A stretch of DNA of 64,000 nt from Pacificoceanicola sp048553275 (GCF_048553275.1 NZ_JBLZMW010000017.1:58190-122189), one strand, 5' to 3'. Positions 36,323-44,791 are shown, numbered from the stretch's first letter. The notes: generated by a model not told the origin, from the letters alone. Numbers and translations are program-made.

Positions 36323-36351
36323 TAGGTAATGCATTTGCATTGCCTTGTCAA
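36323..36351 (-). promoter_or_regulatory. prlF-yhaV promoter with palindromic operator
   Basis: On the minus strand: -35 TTGACA (36346-36351), a 17-base spacer and -10 TACCTA (36323-36328). The near-perfect palindrome GGTAATGCATTTGCATTGCC (36325-36344) covers spacer and -10, the expected layout for autorepression by the antitoxin. Confidence 0.7.
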
Positions 36352-36408
36352 GACAAGCCGCAGCATCTGCTGTCGCCGGGCAGGTCGATGAACCGTCCGG
36401 CGCAGGAC

Positions 36409-37065
36409 CTAATTTCGCCCCGCCAGGAACTCCGCCAGCACCGGGCTAGCCGCACCTTTCGTGGAGCTGAGCAGCTCCGAGCCCGCAAGCGAGGCCTTCG
36501 ACAGGCGTACGAGCCCACCAGTTTCCTCGATGCGGTAGCAGCGGCGCTTTTGCCGCCCGCGCCTGTAGTGGGTCGCGGTGACAATCTGGCAGGTACTGCC
36601 ATCGGTGAGCGTCACAGGGGTGGCGAGCTTGATCTTGTCGCCTTCCTCGTAGTCCGGGATCGCAGCCCAGTCCTGGCAGCGCTGGCGCCAGGCATGAGCA
36701 TAGCTGTCTGGGTCTTTCAGCTCGGACAGCAGGGCCAATAGGCTCAGTGGCGCGCGGGATTCGACCGGTCCCGCGCTTTCCTCCATGTCCTTGTAGCCCC
36801 AGCAGCCGTCATCATATCGGGTAAGGAATACGGCGGCGAAAGTGATGGAGCCATCCGCATCGGTGACATAGGTCGTGTCTTCGACAGGGGTGCCGTCGAT
36901 ATATGTGACCTTTGCCGCCGCGTACCAAGTCGAACCCACCTTGCAGGCTTTGACCAGTTCCGTCTTGCGCCTTTCGCCCTCGAAGGTGCACAGCCGAGCA
37001 ATCTCCGCTTTCTCATCCGCGTAGGTCTGGACGCGGCCGTCGGTGTAGAAGAGCCAACCCATCAC
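36409..37065 (-). CDS. DUF6927-type plasmid protein
   Basis: A 218-residue soluble protein beginning MMGWLFYTDGRVQTYADEKAEI, with a beta-rich middle (CKVGSTWYAAAKVTYIDG, AAVFLTRYDDGCWGYKDMEES) as in the DUF6927 family found on alphaproteobacterial plasmids. Function unknown. Its start overlaps the stop of the DUF3085 gene (ATGA), so both are co-translated. Confidence 0.75.
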   Translation of the reverse strand: MMGWLFYTDGRVQTYADEKAEIARLCTFEGERRKTELVKACKVGSTWYAAAKVTYIDGTPVEDTTYVTDADGSITFAAVFLTRYDDGCWGYKDMEESAGPVESRAPLSLLALLSELKDPDSYAHAWRQRCQDWAAIPDYEEGDKIKLATPVTLTDGSTCQIVTATHYRRGRQKRRCYRIEETGGLVRLSKASLAGSELLSSTKGAASPVLAEFLAGRN

Positions 37066-37655
37066 GCCGCCCTCCGGTCATCGATTTCCATCAGCGCATC
37101 GAGCGGCACGCGGTAGGGCTGCATGGCGTCAAAATCCTCGCAATTGCCGCAGTTCTGTACGATCGCGAAGGTGTCGCAGGCATCCTTGAGGATGACCCGG
37201 AAGGTGCCGCCGAGGCCTGACGGCACCTCGTAGGTCCCGCCGATGAGATAATCCGAGGCCCGGCGCACGAAGACGCGGATGCTGTGGCCATCGGTGGCGA
37301 GCCGGATCGCCCCCCGCCCCCGGTCGATGAGCACCTGCACGTCATCCAGGATGTCGGTATAGAACTGGCCGGTCAGATCGCGAAACGCCATGCGGCGCTG
37401 CGCCATCCAGTCGGTGTCCCGAAACGGGTTCATGCCGTCGGCGAAAGCGAAGGAGGGATCGGCCTGTTCGGTGGTGACGATACGGGTGGTCGTGCCATCG
37501 ATGCCGTTTGAGCGCAGATGCACACCATTGCCGACGATGAGGATCAGGGCGGGCCTGTCCACGGGCCCGTTCCAGTTGGGCAAGAAGGTTTTGCAGGCGC
37601 GCGCATGGGCGATCTGTTCCGCAACAGCGGACGCAGAGAACTTGAGAATAGCCAT
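37062..37655 (-). CDS. DUF3085 protein
   Basis: A 197-residue soluble protein with the DUF3085 pattern (LILIVGNGVHLRSNGIDG, FADGMNPFRDTDWMAQRRMAFR, FYTDILDDVQVLIDRGRGAIRL) and a C-terminal FAIVQNCGNCEDF segment with two Cys. Function unknown. It lies between the ParB-like gene and the DUF6927 gene in one minus-strand run. Confidence 0.8.
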   Translation of the reverse strand: MAILKFSASAVAEQIAHARACKTFLPNWNGPVDRPALILIVGNGVHLRSNGIDGTTTRIVTTEQADPSFAFADGMNPFRDTDWMAQRRMAFRDLTGQFYTDILDDVQVLIDRGRGAIRLATDGHSIRVFVRRASDYLIGGTYEVPSGLGGTFRVILKDACDTFAIVQNCGNCEDFDAMQPYRVPLDALMEIDDRRAA

Positions 37656-37727
37656 GAGGATGTCTTTCGGTTGGGTGTGGGAGGGTCGACCCGCGCGGGG
37701 AATGCCTCGCGCGAGTCGCGTGAGGAC

Positions 37728-39710
37728 TCAGGCCGCTTGCGCGACCTCGCTGTCAGGCTCGGGGGTTTCCGCAGCGGGCTCCGCCTCATCACAGGCGACA
37801 CCGGCGGTCTGCATCATGGGCGGGCACCAGGTGGCCACGGCAGCGCGCTGCGCGTCCGTGAGTGTGGCGAAAGGCTCGGCGAAGAGCTTGTCGCAGAAGG
37901 CGACGATCTCTTTCTTGCTCGACGAGGCGAGCGTCACCGCCTCTTGGGCGAGACCCAGATCCTCGCCGAGAATCTTCAGGAGCCAGGCCTTCTTGAAGCG
38001 GTTGAAGAGCGCCGCATTCGGCGTCCAATATGCGCGAATGTCGGGCATGATCTCGATCTCGAACGCATGCATCAGGCTGTCGCGCCGAGGATCCCGCGCG
38101 AAGCAGGACTGCGTGGTGCTGGCGGTGGCATAGGCCACGAGCTTGGCCTTCTCGCCTGCCTCCAGCGCGCGAAACGCCGCGAACTGATCGGCGGGCGCGC
38201 GGGTGTCATCGAGCCAGGAGAGATCAAGCGCATCATGCGCCGCCGCCACCTGCTCGAGCGAGGTCTCGTCGATCTCGTCCATCTTGGCATGGCTGCGGTA
38301 TTCCTTGCGGGCATCGATCTTGATCGCCTGCGTGACACTCATTCCGCTGGCCAGAACGTCACTGACCAGCTTGAAGAGCGTCAGATCGAGCGTGGCTTCC
38401 GGATGCAGCGCCATCGCGGCGCCAAGGGCCATGGCCCGCTCGGTCTTGAGGTCCTCAGCCAGCGAGGCTGGATAGGTGATTTCGCCGGCGTCCGGTGCCT
38501 CCTCCCCCGTCGGGTTGACCGACGAGCCGCGCGCGCCTTCCACTTTCACGGTGTCCTCGGGGCGGACGAGGCCAACATGGAGCGTGACCTGCCCACCCTG
38601 CCACGACGCGATCACCCCGGACCGCGCGAGGTCCTCGGCGCTGTAGGCCTCCTGCAGATCGCGCACTTCTTCTTCCAAGGCGTCCACGCGCTCGTAAAGG
38701 GCATTGTAGGCACCGTCCTCGAGCCCCTCATCCTCCATCTCGAGCTGCAGCTTCTCGAGTTCTGCGGTGATCTCATCGATGCGCTTCTGGGCCGCTTCAT
38801 CCGGCTCAATCGGGCCGGGATAGACGCGGCCATAGTCCGCCATGGTCGCGTAATCATAGCGGACCATCGCATCGGCCCAGGCAAAGCCCAGCCTCATACG
38901 GGCCTCTTCGGCGGCGGCACCGAGCTTCTCGAGCAGGATGGTCTCGACCAGTGCTGCATCCTCAAGCACGGAATGCTCTTCCAGAAGGTCAGCCGCGACA
39001 GCACCGCCCCGCGCCTCGTAGTCCGCGCGCACAAAGGCCCCAATATCATCGCTGACCTGCACGCCGCGGGATTTGAGGGCCTGACGGACGGTGTAGGCCT
39101 GCAGATAGCCGCCGTCTTTCGTGAGCGCCTCGAAGACCTCGCGCTGCGCCTCCTGGCTCGGGTGCTCGGCGAAGGCCTTCATCGTGTCGAGCGTGATCAC
39201 CTTGCCCCGGGCTGCGGCGCGGATGTCGGGGTGGATAAGGCCATAACGCAACCGGCCTTTCACGGCCGCCACCGTGGCGCCGAAGGTCTTTGCGATCGTC
39301 TCGGGCGTCTGGCTGTCGACCTCCATCATCCGGGCGAAAGCCTCGAACTCGTCGATGGCATTCATCGGTGCCTGGGTGATGTTCTCGGCGAGCGACAGCG
39401 CCGTGGTGACGTCGCAGTCGTCTGGGACAAGGCGACAGTCGACCTTGGTTTTCGCCATGAACCCCTTGGTGGCCTTGTCGGCGACCAGCTCCTTCAGCGC
39501 AGCATGGCGTCGGCCACCGGCGAGGACAGCATATTTGCCGTCAAGCTTCTGGACCAAGAGCGGCTGGAGCAGGCCCAGCACAGCGATGCTGGCCTTCAGA
39601 TGCGCGATGTTCTCGGGGTCATAGGTTTCCGGCGCGTTGCTGCGCACATTGGCGGGATGCGGGATCAGATCGCCGATGGCGACGGTAAGGGGAGCAAAGC
39701 TTGTGGTCAT
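37728..39710 (-). CDS. ParB/Spo0J-type nuclease-domain protein
   Basis: A 660-residue protein. Residues 1-130 hold a ParB N-terminal domain (IGDLIPHPANVRS, LLQPLLVQK, YAVLAGGRRHAAL, the NTP-binding GGRR box, and LSLAENITQAPMNAIDEFEAF). An HTH region follows (ETIAKTFGATVAAVKGRLRYG). The C-terminal half is acidic and unique to plasmid versions. It is not the partition ParB (that is repB at 45030). Such proteins may regulate or load onto plasmid DNA; the role is unknown. Confidence 0.82.
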   Translation of the reverse strand: MTTSFAPLTVAIGDLIPHPANVRSNAPETYDPENIAHLKASIAVLGLLQPLLVQKLDGKYAVLAGGRRHAALKELVADKATKGFMAKTKVDCRLVPDDCDVTTALSLAENITQAPMNAIDEFEAFARMMEVDSQTPETIAKTFGATVAAVKGRLRYGLIHPDIRAAARGKVITLDTMKAFAEHPSQEAQREVFEALTKDGGYLQAYTVRQALKSRGVQVSDDIGAFVRADYEARGGAVAADLLEEHSVLEDAALVETILLEKLGAAAEEARMRLGFAWADAMVRYDYATMADYGRVYPGPIEPDEAAQKRIDEITAELEKLQLEMEDEGLEDGAYNALYERVDALEEEVRDLQEAYSAEDLARSGVIASWQGGQVTLHVGLVRPEDTVKVEGARGSSVNPTGEEAPDAGEITYPASLAEDLKTERAMALGAAMALHPEATLDLTLFKLVSDVLASGMSVTQAIKIDARKEYRSHAKMDEIDETSLEQVAAAHDALDLSWLDDTRAPADQFAAFRALEAGEKAKLVAYATASTTQSCFARDPRRDSLMHAFEIEIMPDIRAYWTPNAALFNRFKKAWLLKILGEDLGLAQEAVTLASSSKKEIVAFCDKLFAEPFATLTDAQRAAVATWCPPMMQTAGVACDEAEPAAETPEPDSEVAQAA

Positions 39711-39795
39711 GGGATATCCTTCCAGGAGGGTGAGGTGTGGCCCGCGCGCTCACGCGCGTGACCAATCCCCGGCTTCAGGGATCACCAAGACAAAA

Positions 39796-39827
39796 GGCCC
39801 ACTTTCCCTTTGAGGGGTCAGTGGGCC
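39796..39827 (-). terminator. Rho-independent terminator of DUF3768 gene
   Basis: On the minus strand GGCCCACT, a 16-base loop, AGTGGGCC, then TTTTGTCTT. It lies 40 bases after the stop of the DUF3768 gene and upstream of the ParB-like gene. Confidence 0.8.
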
Positions 39828-39866
39828 TTGAGTTTTCAGATCGACACTTTGGGAAGCCCTCCTACC

Positions 39867-40256
39867 CTACCAGTCACGCGCCAGCATGATGGTCAGCACG
39901 CGCATGGTTGTGGCAGGATTGTCCGGGGTCTCGGCCCCGTAGCGGAAATCCGAATCTGCCTCATAGAGATCGATTTTCCAGAACACGGTCTCGCCCCGGA
40001 TCTCGACCGCGCCAAAATCGTGCCATCCCTCGGGATCATTCTCAGGCTCGAATGTATCGAACGCACCGGTGGCCTTCACCGCCTCGGCCATGAAGCCGTC
40101 ACCGGCCTCCATAAGCGAGCGGGTGACATGCATTCGGCCCTGGGTGGGCTGCGCGGGCGCCACTCCAAGGCACGCGAGCTTGCGAAACGCGTCGTTTTGC
40201 GCCGCGATCACGGTCGGATCCGGACGGTCTGGCTGGGATTGAACGGTCATGGACAT
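39867..40256 (-). CDS. DUF3768 protein
   Basis: A 129-residue soluble protein with the DUF3768 pattern: AAQNDAFRK near the start, GDGFMAEAVKATGAFDTFEPENDP in the middle and FFWKIDLYE-like VFWKIDLYEADS...TMRVLTIMLA at the end. Function unknown; frequent on alphaproteobacterial plasmids. The ATG at 40256 has AAAGGAGAT upstream. Confidence 0.85.
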   Translation of the reverse strand: MSMTVQSQPDRPDPTVIAAQNDAFRKLACLGVAPAQPTQGRMHVTRSLMEAGDGFMAEAVKATGAFDTFEPENDPEGWHDFGAVEIRGETVFWKIDLYEADSDFRYGAETPDNPATTMRVLTIMLARDW

Positions 40257-40342
40257 GGGATCTCCTTTGAGAAGTTGAAACACCCTTCCCAAAGCCCGCT
40301 TTCACTTTTCTGCTTGGCGGAAGGACCGAAGCAGAAGGCGCC

Positions 40343-40552
40343 TTACCCGAACAGCCCTCTGGCTCTGTAGTTCGGGTTGGGGATGGTTTCGATCCAGCCG
40401 CCCTGTTCCTTGATGCTCTCGAGTGCCGCCGAGAGCGGGTAAGCGCCCTCGGACGGGCTCCACCAATAGGCACCGCGTTTGAAGGTGATGATCTTGCGGC
40501 GGCCGTCTTCGAAGCAGGCCACCCGCAGCGTCTTGGGTTCCTTGCGTGACAT
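40343..40552 (-). CDS. Small hypothetical protein
   Basis: A 69-residue basic protein (RVACFEDGRRKIITFKRGAYWWS, then ALESIKEQGGWIETIPNPNY). No family recognised. It lies 23 bases after ardC on the same strand. Confidence 0.6.
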   Translation of the reverse strand: MSRKEPKTLRVACFEDGRRKIITFKRGAYWWSPSEGAYPLSAALESIKEQGGWIETIPNPNYRARGLFG

Positions 40553-40575
40553 GCGAGTCTCCGTTCTCCGTGTGG

Positions 40576-41517
40576 TCAGGCGGCCTCGGCACTGCGCCCT
40601 GCCCTACCCGCCTCAGATTGTGCGATCAGATAGTCACAGGCGCGCTGCGCATCCGCGGCGTGCTTGAAGATCGCACCCTTGTCCGACCGAAGAACGCGCA
40701 ACCAGTTGTGGAGGTAGGCGGCATTCATCTCGAGCGTATGCGCCGTGAAGCCGAGCGTCTGACCCAGGAACACCGAGGTCAATTCCGCGACGATCTCCTC
40801 GCGCGCATAGGACGTGTTGCCAAACTTCGAGAACCCGAAATCACGGTTCAGCCGATGCGGGGCTTTCGTGGCATGGGCCAGCTCATGGGCCCAGACCCCG
40901 TAGAAATTGCGCGGGTCCTGGAACCGCGTGATGGACGGCATGTAGACCTTGTCCACGGGCGGCAAATAGTACGCCTCCGTGCCCGTGAAGACGGTTGTGA
41001 TGTCGATCGCATCAAAGAAGGTCTGCATGTGCGGGATGGGCTCGGACGGCGCATGCTCGGGCACGGGCTCCGGGTCGGGGAAGAAACTGTCGGGCAGGCC
41101 ATCGATTTGGCAGGCATTGAACACGCGGTAGGATTTCTGGAAGCGGAAGATGCGGGCTTCCTCGGAGTGATCATCCCCGTCGCTGCGGTCATGCTCATCT
41201 GCGCCCGCATCTTTCCGGCTTTGACCGTAATAAACGACGACAGAGGATTTTTCGCCCTTGCGGACCTTTGCGTCCAAGGCATTGGCTTGCGGCAGCGTCA
41301 TCCAGAAAGGTGAGCTGTGGCCCGCCATCACGGTCCGCATCGTCAGCAGGAAGTTGTTCACTCCCTGGTAGGGTTCTCCGCCCACGCGCAGGGGACGAGA
41401 GCTGCCACCTGCGGTCCATGGCTTGCGCCACGGCAGGACGCCGCGCTCGATGATGCGGATGATTTCGTTTGTGATGACCTCGGAGGCATCGAATTTGGGC
41501 GTGCGGGATCGGGCCAT
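40576..41517 (-). CDS. ardC: ArdC-like antirestriction protein
   Basis: A 313-residue protein. The N-terminal ssDNA-binding domain (ITNEIIRIIERGVLPWRKPW, PYQGVNNFLL) is followed by a C-terminal metallopeptidase-like domain with the zinc motif WAHELAHAT and a distal EEIVAELTSVFLG. ArdC coats incoming single-stranded plasmid DNA and protects it from recipient restriction. It fits with the conjugation genes of this plasmid. Confidence 0.9.
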   Translation of the reverse strand: MARSRTPKFDASEVITNEIIRIIERGVLPWRKPWTAGGSSRPLRVGGEPYQGVNNFLLTMRTVMAGHSSPFWMTLPQANALDAKVRKGEKSSVVVYYGQSRKDAGADEHDRSDGDDHSEEARIFRFQKSYRVFNACQIDGLPDSFFPDPEPVPEHAPSEPIPHMQTFFDAIDITTVFTGTEAYYLPPVDKVYMPSITRFQDPRNFYGVWAHELAHATKAPHRLNRDFGFSKFGNTSYAREEIVAELTSVFLGQTLGFTAHTLEMNAAYLHNWLRVLRSDKGAIFKHAADAQRACDYLIAQSEAGRAGRSAEAA

Positions 41518-41557
41518 GGCTGGCCTCCTTTCGAGTTTTGGTGAGAGTAAGTGGTGA

Positions 41558-42028
41558 TCAGGCTGACTGATGGGACCGCGGATCGTTGAGGATCCTCGCG
41601 CCGAGCCCTTCGACCATGTCGATGTAGGTGGTCAGCGAGACGGACTTGCCGGAACCCGAAGGTTCAGGGTCAACCGATCCGTCCCGCGCCACGCACGGCA
41701 AGTTCGCGAAGGCGATGACGTCACTGATGGGTCGGATATCGATGAACGGGGTTCCTCGTGCGACCGCAAGAGTGGCCAAGGGAAAGCGCTCGATCAGCGC
41801 GAAGGTCGAAACGGTGGTCCAGCCGAGATGGATGAATGTCCCGCCCTCTCCGCAGATCACATGCGCGTTTGGTAATGACGCGGCCTGCTTCAGATAGCCG
41901 AGATCACGCAGGACGGTCTGGCGTTCGAGCCGCTGTGCCAGCAACGTCTGGCCAGTTCGGCGCAACTCTCTATGCCGCCACCACGAGGCAGCGGTTGCGC
42001 GGAGCACGCGCAAGACACCTGTTTGCAT
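41558..42028 (-). CDS. Hypothetical protein upstream of ardC
   Basis: A 156-residue protein with a basic amphipathic N-terminus (LRVLRATAASWWRHRELRRTG) and a folded C-terminal part (FIHLGWTTVSTFALIERFPLA, SLTTYIDMVEGLGARIL). No family recognised. The ATG at 42028 is preferred because AAGGG lies eight bases upstream; another in-frame ATG is at 42043. It is the promoter-proximal gene of the ardC run. Confidence 0.6.
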   Translation of the reverse strand: MQTGVLRVLRATAASWWRHRELRRTGQTLLAQRLERQTVLRDLGYLKQAASLPNAHVICGEGGTFIHLGWTTVSTFALIERFPLATLAVARGTPFIDIRPISDVIAFANLPCVARDGSVDPEPSGSGKSVSLTTYIDMVEGLGARILNDPRSHQSA

Positions 42029-42217
42029 GGGAATGCCCTTCATCAGGAAAGACAGACCGGAATCCGGCCCGGACCCATCTGAGGGACCCCAAAGGTCCTC
42101 ATCCGTCAGTCACAAAACCCGAAGAACACTTTCTCTTTTTTCGGCCCCTTTGGGCACACAACAAAACCGAAAAGCCCGGCACATCTGCCGAAGCCATTGA
42201 TTTCATGCAGCAATTCT

Positions 42218-42319
42218 AGATCGGCAACCAAGATCGGCAACGCATATCGGCAAAACCTTGCTTAAAAGTACAAAATGTGTTTATTTTTCAATTACTTTGC
42301 AAACATGGAAGATCGGCAA
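42218..42319 (+). repeat. Phased 13-bp direct repeats upstream of fic
   Basis: The decamer A(G/T)ATCGGCAA occurs at 42218-42227, 42231-42240 and 42244-42253, exactly 13 bases apart. A fourth copy at 42310-42319 ends one base before the fic start and covers its ribosome site. Likely operator sites for the winged-helix tail of the Fic protein or another regulator. Confidence 0.75.
42258..42286 (+). promoter_or_regulatory. Candidate fic promoter
   Basis: TTGCTT (42258-42263), a 17-base spacer, TTATTT (42281-42286). It lies between the three clustered repeats and the fourth one, so a bound regulator could control it. Confidence 0.45.
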
Positions 42320-42320
42320 A

Positions 42321-43523
42321 ATGCTGGAAACACCCGCCAGGATCGAACCCTGCTTCTTCGAGGAGCATATTCCGACAGAACTGGCAGACCTTTCGGTCGA
42401 CATCCAGAGGGAAGCCACCGGGCTGGGACAAGGGTTGCATCCTGACAGCGCAGCCGAACTTGCCGATCTCGTCCGTGTGATGAACTGCTACTACTCCAAC
42501 CTGATCGAAGGACACAACACGCGCCCCCGCGACATCGAAAGGGCGCTGGCTGGCGCCGAGCTTGAGGAAGAAACCCGTCCCCTCGCCCTTGAGGCCCGGG
42601 CGCACGTCATCGTTCAACGGGCCATCGACGAGATGCATCGCAAGGGCACCCTGCCCCGCCCCACATCCGTCGAATTCCTGACTTGGGTCCATAAGAGCTT
42701 CTACGACGAGATGCCGGATGAGTTTCGGGTCATCGAACATCCCGACGGCACACAAGAGCCCATCGTTCCGGGACGCATGCGCCAGGATGATGATCGGGAA
42801 GTTGCGGTCGGGCGCCACCTACCTCCTTCATCGTCGCGCGTCGCGGCATTCATGGACCATTTCGACAAACGATTTCAGATTGCGGCGCGGTCTTCGAGCG
42901 GACGGATCATCGCGATCGCCTCTGCGCATCACCGGCTCAACTACATCCACCCTTTCCCGGATGGTAACGGCCGTGTCAGCAGACTGATGTCTCATGCCAT
43001 GGCCCTCACAGCGGGGATTGGTGGCCAAGGGCTCTGGTCCGTATCACGTGGGCTGGCCCGCGGGCTAACCGATCGGGGCGAGTACAAACGGATGATGGAT
43101 CTGGCCGACAGTCCACGCCGCGGAGACCGCGACGGACGGGGGAACCTGTCAGAAGCGGCACTGAAGACGTTTAGTGAATGGTTCCTAAAGGTGACGCTCG
43201 ACCAGATCACCTTCTCAGCAAGATTGTTCGATCTCGGCGGACTAGACCAACGGTATCGTCGTCTTGTTGCAGATACCATCGATGACAAGCGAGCGCCGGA
43301 ACTAATCTCGGCGGTTCTTCGGCATGGGGCACTGGAACGAGGCGATGCGCAGATTGTGCTCAAGACGTCCGAGCGTACTGCTCGCAACACGCTGAGTAAA
43401 CTGACCGCCGCCGGATACCTGAGGTCCGCCTCGCCGAAGACGCCGGTTCGGTTGGCGTTTCCGTTGGATTATCGAGAGCGGCTCTTTCCAAACCTCTTTG
43501 GAGACGGTGACCTCCCACAATAA
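42321..43523 (+). CDS. Fic-family AMP transferase with C-terminal wHTH
   Basis: A 400-residue Fic protein that transfers AMP from ATP to target hydroxyls. The catalytic motif HPFPDGNGRVSR lies at residues 210-221. The autoinhibitory motif SNLIEG lies at residues 59-64, making it a class II enzyme held off by its own N-terminal helix. The last ~90 residues look like a winged helix (LISAVLRHGALERGDAQIVL, SERTARNTLSKLTAAGYL). The ATG at 42321 (MLETPARIEP) is used; upstream codons cross the repeats. No separate antitoxin gene is seen. The target is unknown. Confidence 0.88.
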   Translation: MLETPARIEPCFFEEHIPTELADLSVDIQREATGLGQGLHPDSAAELADLVRVMNCYYSNLIEGHNTRPRDIERALAGAELEEETRPLALEARAHVIVQRAIDEMHRKGTLPRPTSVEFLTWVHKSFYDEMPDEFRVIEHPDGTQEPIVPGRMRQDDDREVAVGRHLPPSSSRVAAFMDHFDKRFQIAARSSSGRIIAIASAHHRLNYIHPFPDGNGRVSRLMSHAMALTAGIGGQGLWSVSRGLARGLTDRGEYKRMMDLADSPRRGDRDGRGNLSEAALKTFSEWFLKVTLDQITFSARLFDLGGLDQRYRRLVADTIDDKRAPELISAVLRHGALERGDAQIVLKTSERTARNTLSKLTAAGYLRSASPKTPVRLAFPLDYRERLFPNLFGDGDLPQ

Positions 43524-43608
43524 CTTTAGGCATTTAGGGTGTAATGCCTGGCCGCCGATTTCTTCCATGGGCGGCCAGATTTTCATCAAGGCTTGCTCAT
43601 GTGTCACT

Positions 43609-43626
43609 TGTCCACCGCGGTGGACA
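43609..43626. other. parS-like palindrome 1
   Basis: TGTCCACCGCGGTGGACA, a perfect 18-bp palindrome in the gap between fic and repC. Its 16-bp core has the same spacing as the repABC centromere consensus GTTNNNNGCNNNNAAC, with C/G in place of the third T and the matching A. Likely bound by RepB. Confidence 0.65.
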
Positions 43627-43718
43627 TCTGCTGGTCTGAGATAAACTGAAGAACCACCACGCGCCGCTATGTGCGTTTGGACAGTTTTGGTTGCCACAAG
43701 CGCCGATTCTCGTTCGAA

Positions 43719-43734
43719 GTCCACCGCGGTGGAC
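43719..43734. other. parS-like palindrome 2
   Basis: GTCCACCGCGGTGGAC, identical to the core of the first copy, 109 bp away centre to centre and two bases beyond the repC stop. No third copy was found in the window. Confidence 0.65.
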
Positions 43735-43735
43735 A

Positions 43736-44791
43736 TTAGACAGTTCGCTCATTGTTTTCGGACAGTCGCTTGATCAAAGCTAATGGATCAAATTGGTTTT
43801 GCCTTTGACCCAGGGTGATACTGTGAAAATACGCTGCAAAATCCCTGATGCGTTTTCCAAGCTGTAGCATGATGAAGATCGCGCATGACGCTTTCTGAGC
43901 TCCTACAGCATTCTTGGCTTTCTCGAAAGTCTCTGGGTGAATGCCCATCATGGGTGCAAGTGTTCGAGCATGGTTTTCAATGTCCAACCAGTTTCTAAGT
44001 CTCTCTGTGGAGAACGATGTCGCCTGATCGCAGACTGAGGTCAGCAAGTCTGGTTTCAGGGCCTCAAGGCCTATGTTGCTATCTAAATCTTTTTTTTCTT
44101 CTTCAGACTTAGATTGATGCCGGACAGTTTGTCCGTCATTGGCGGGCAATTCCATAGTTTCAGGCGGGTCATCCGGGGTAGACAAACTCTGGCATTCTGC
44201 ATCTGTATTGGCGAGCAGAGCGTGGTATTCGGGGAGGCTCAGCTTCCTGCGTAGAGCTTTCCGTGCGTGGTTGATGAATGCGTTGCTAGGATCGTGCTCT
44301 TCCAAATGGGCGAGCTTTGTAAGGATCTGTTTGCGGACAAATATCCGATCTCGCCGGTTATTCTCCATCTCTTGCGCGATGGCTATAAGCTCGCTCGCAC
44401 GTTGGAGCAGGGGGGTGAGAGACAATCCATAACTGATGCACTCCCCGCCGGATGAGCGAACGCGGTAGCGCTTTCGGTTCGAGCTGTCATTGCGCTTGAT
44501 GAATCCGAGTTCAACGAAGCGGTTGATGTGCCTCCGGAGTGTCCGTTCGTCGATTCCGCCAACGCGCTGGCAAAGTGAATCGTTAGACGCAAAAACCGTT
44601 TCGCCATGGCCAGGTTTCAGAAAACTGAGCATTGCTTGAAGTGTCTGTATGTGGCCAGGACGTAGACCAAACACGCTGCGTGCATCTCTCAGGGCTCTGA
44701 AGATGGTCCAGACGTCGGTTTCAGATGGGGGAAATGAGCCGCGGGTTGCATCAGCACCTGCGGCTTCGATCGAGAGTTTTGTAAATGCCAT
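43736..44791 (-). CDS. repC: RepC replication initiator
   Basis: A 351-residue initiator of repABC plasmids. The N-terminal winged-helix domain shows the RepC lines FGLRPGHIQTLQAMLSFLK, ASNDSLCQRVGGIDERTLRRHI and LGFIKRNDSSNRKRYRVRS, then YGLSLTPLLQRASELIAIA. The C-terminal domain is separated by a polar linker (about residues 215-255). In this family the origin usually lies inside repC. The ATG at 44791 begins MAFTKLSIEAAG. A ctRNA candidate overlaps its leader. Confidence 0.9.
   Translation of the reverse strand: MAFTKLSIEAAGADATRGSFPPSETDVWTIFRALRDARSVFGLRPGHIQTLQAMLSFLKPGHGETVFASNDSLCQRVGGIDERTLRRHINRFVELGFIKRNDSSNRKRYRVRSSGGECISYGLSLTPLLQRASELIAIAQEMENNRRDRIFVRKQILTKLAHLEEHDPSNAFINHARKALRRKLSLPEYHALLANTDAECQSLSTPDDPPETMELPANDGQTVRHQSKSEEEKKDLDSNIGLEALKPDLLTSVCDQATSFSTERLRNWLDIENHARTLAPMMGIHPETFEKAKNAVGAQKASCAIFIMLQLGKRIRDFAAYFHSITLGQRQNQFDPLALIKRLSENNERTV

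Noticed and set aside
37518..39761. A 747-codon plus-strand open frame
   Set aside because: It is the antisense of the ParB-like gene; composition is His/Arg/Gly-rich with no motifs, as expected for a shadow frame in GC-rich DNA.
43609..43734. The two palindromes as a bidirectional terminator for fic and repC
   Set aside because: They have no loop and no T-run, are identical to each other and fit a parS layout better.
43302..43736. A 144-codon minus-strand frame covering both the palindrome and the fic 3' end
   Set aside because: Overlaps fic antisense, has no ribosome site and begins inside a parS-like palindrome.
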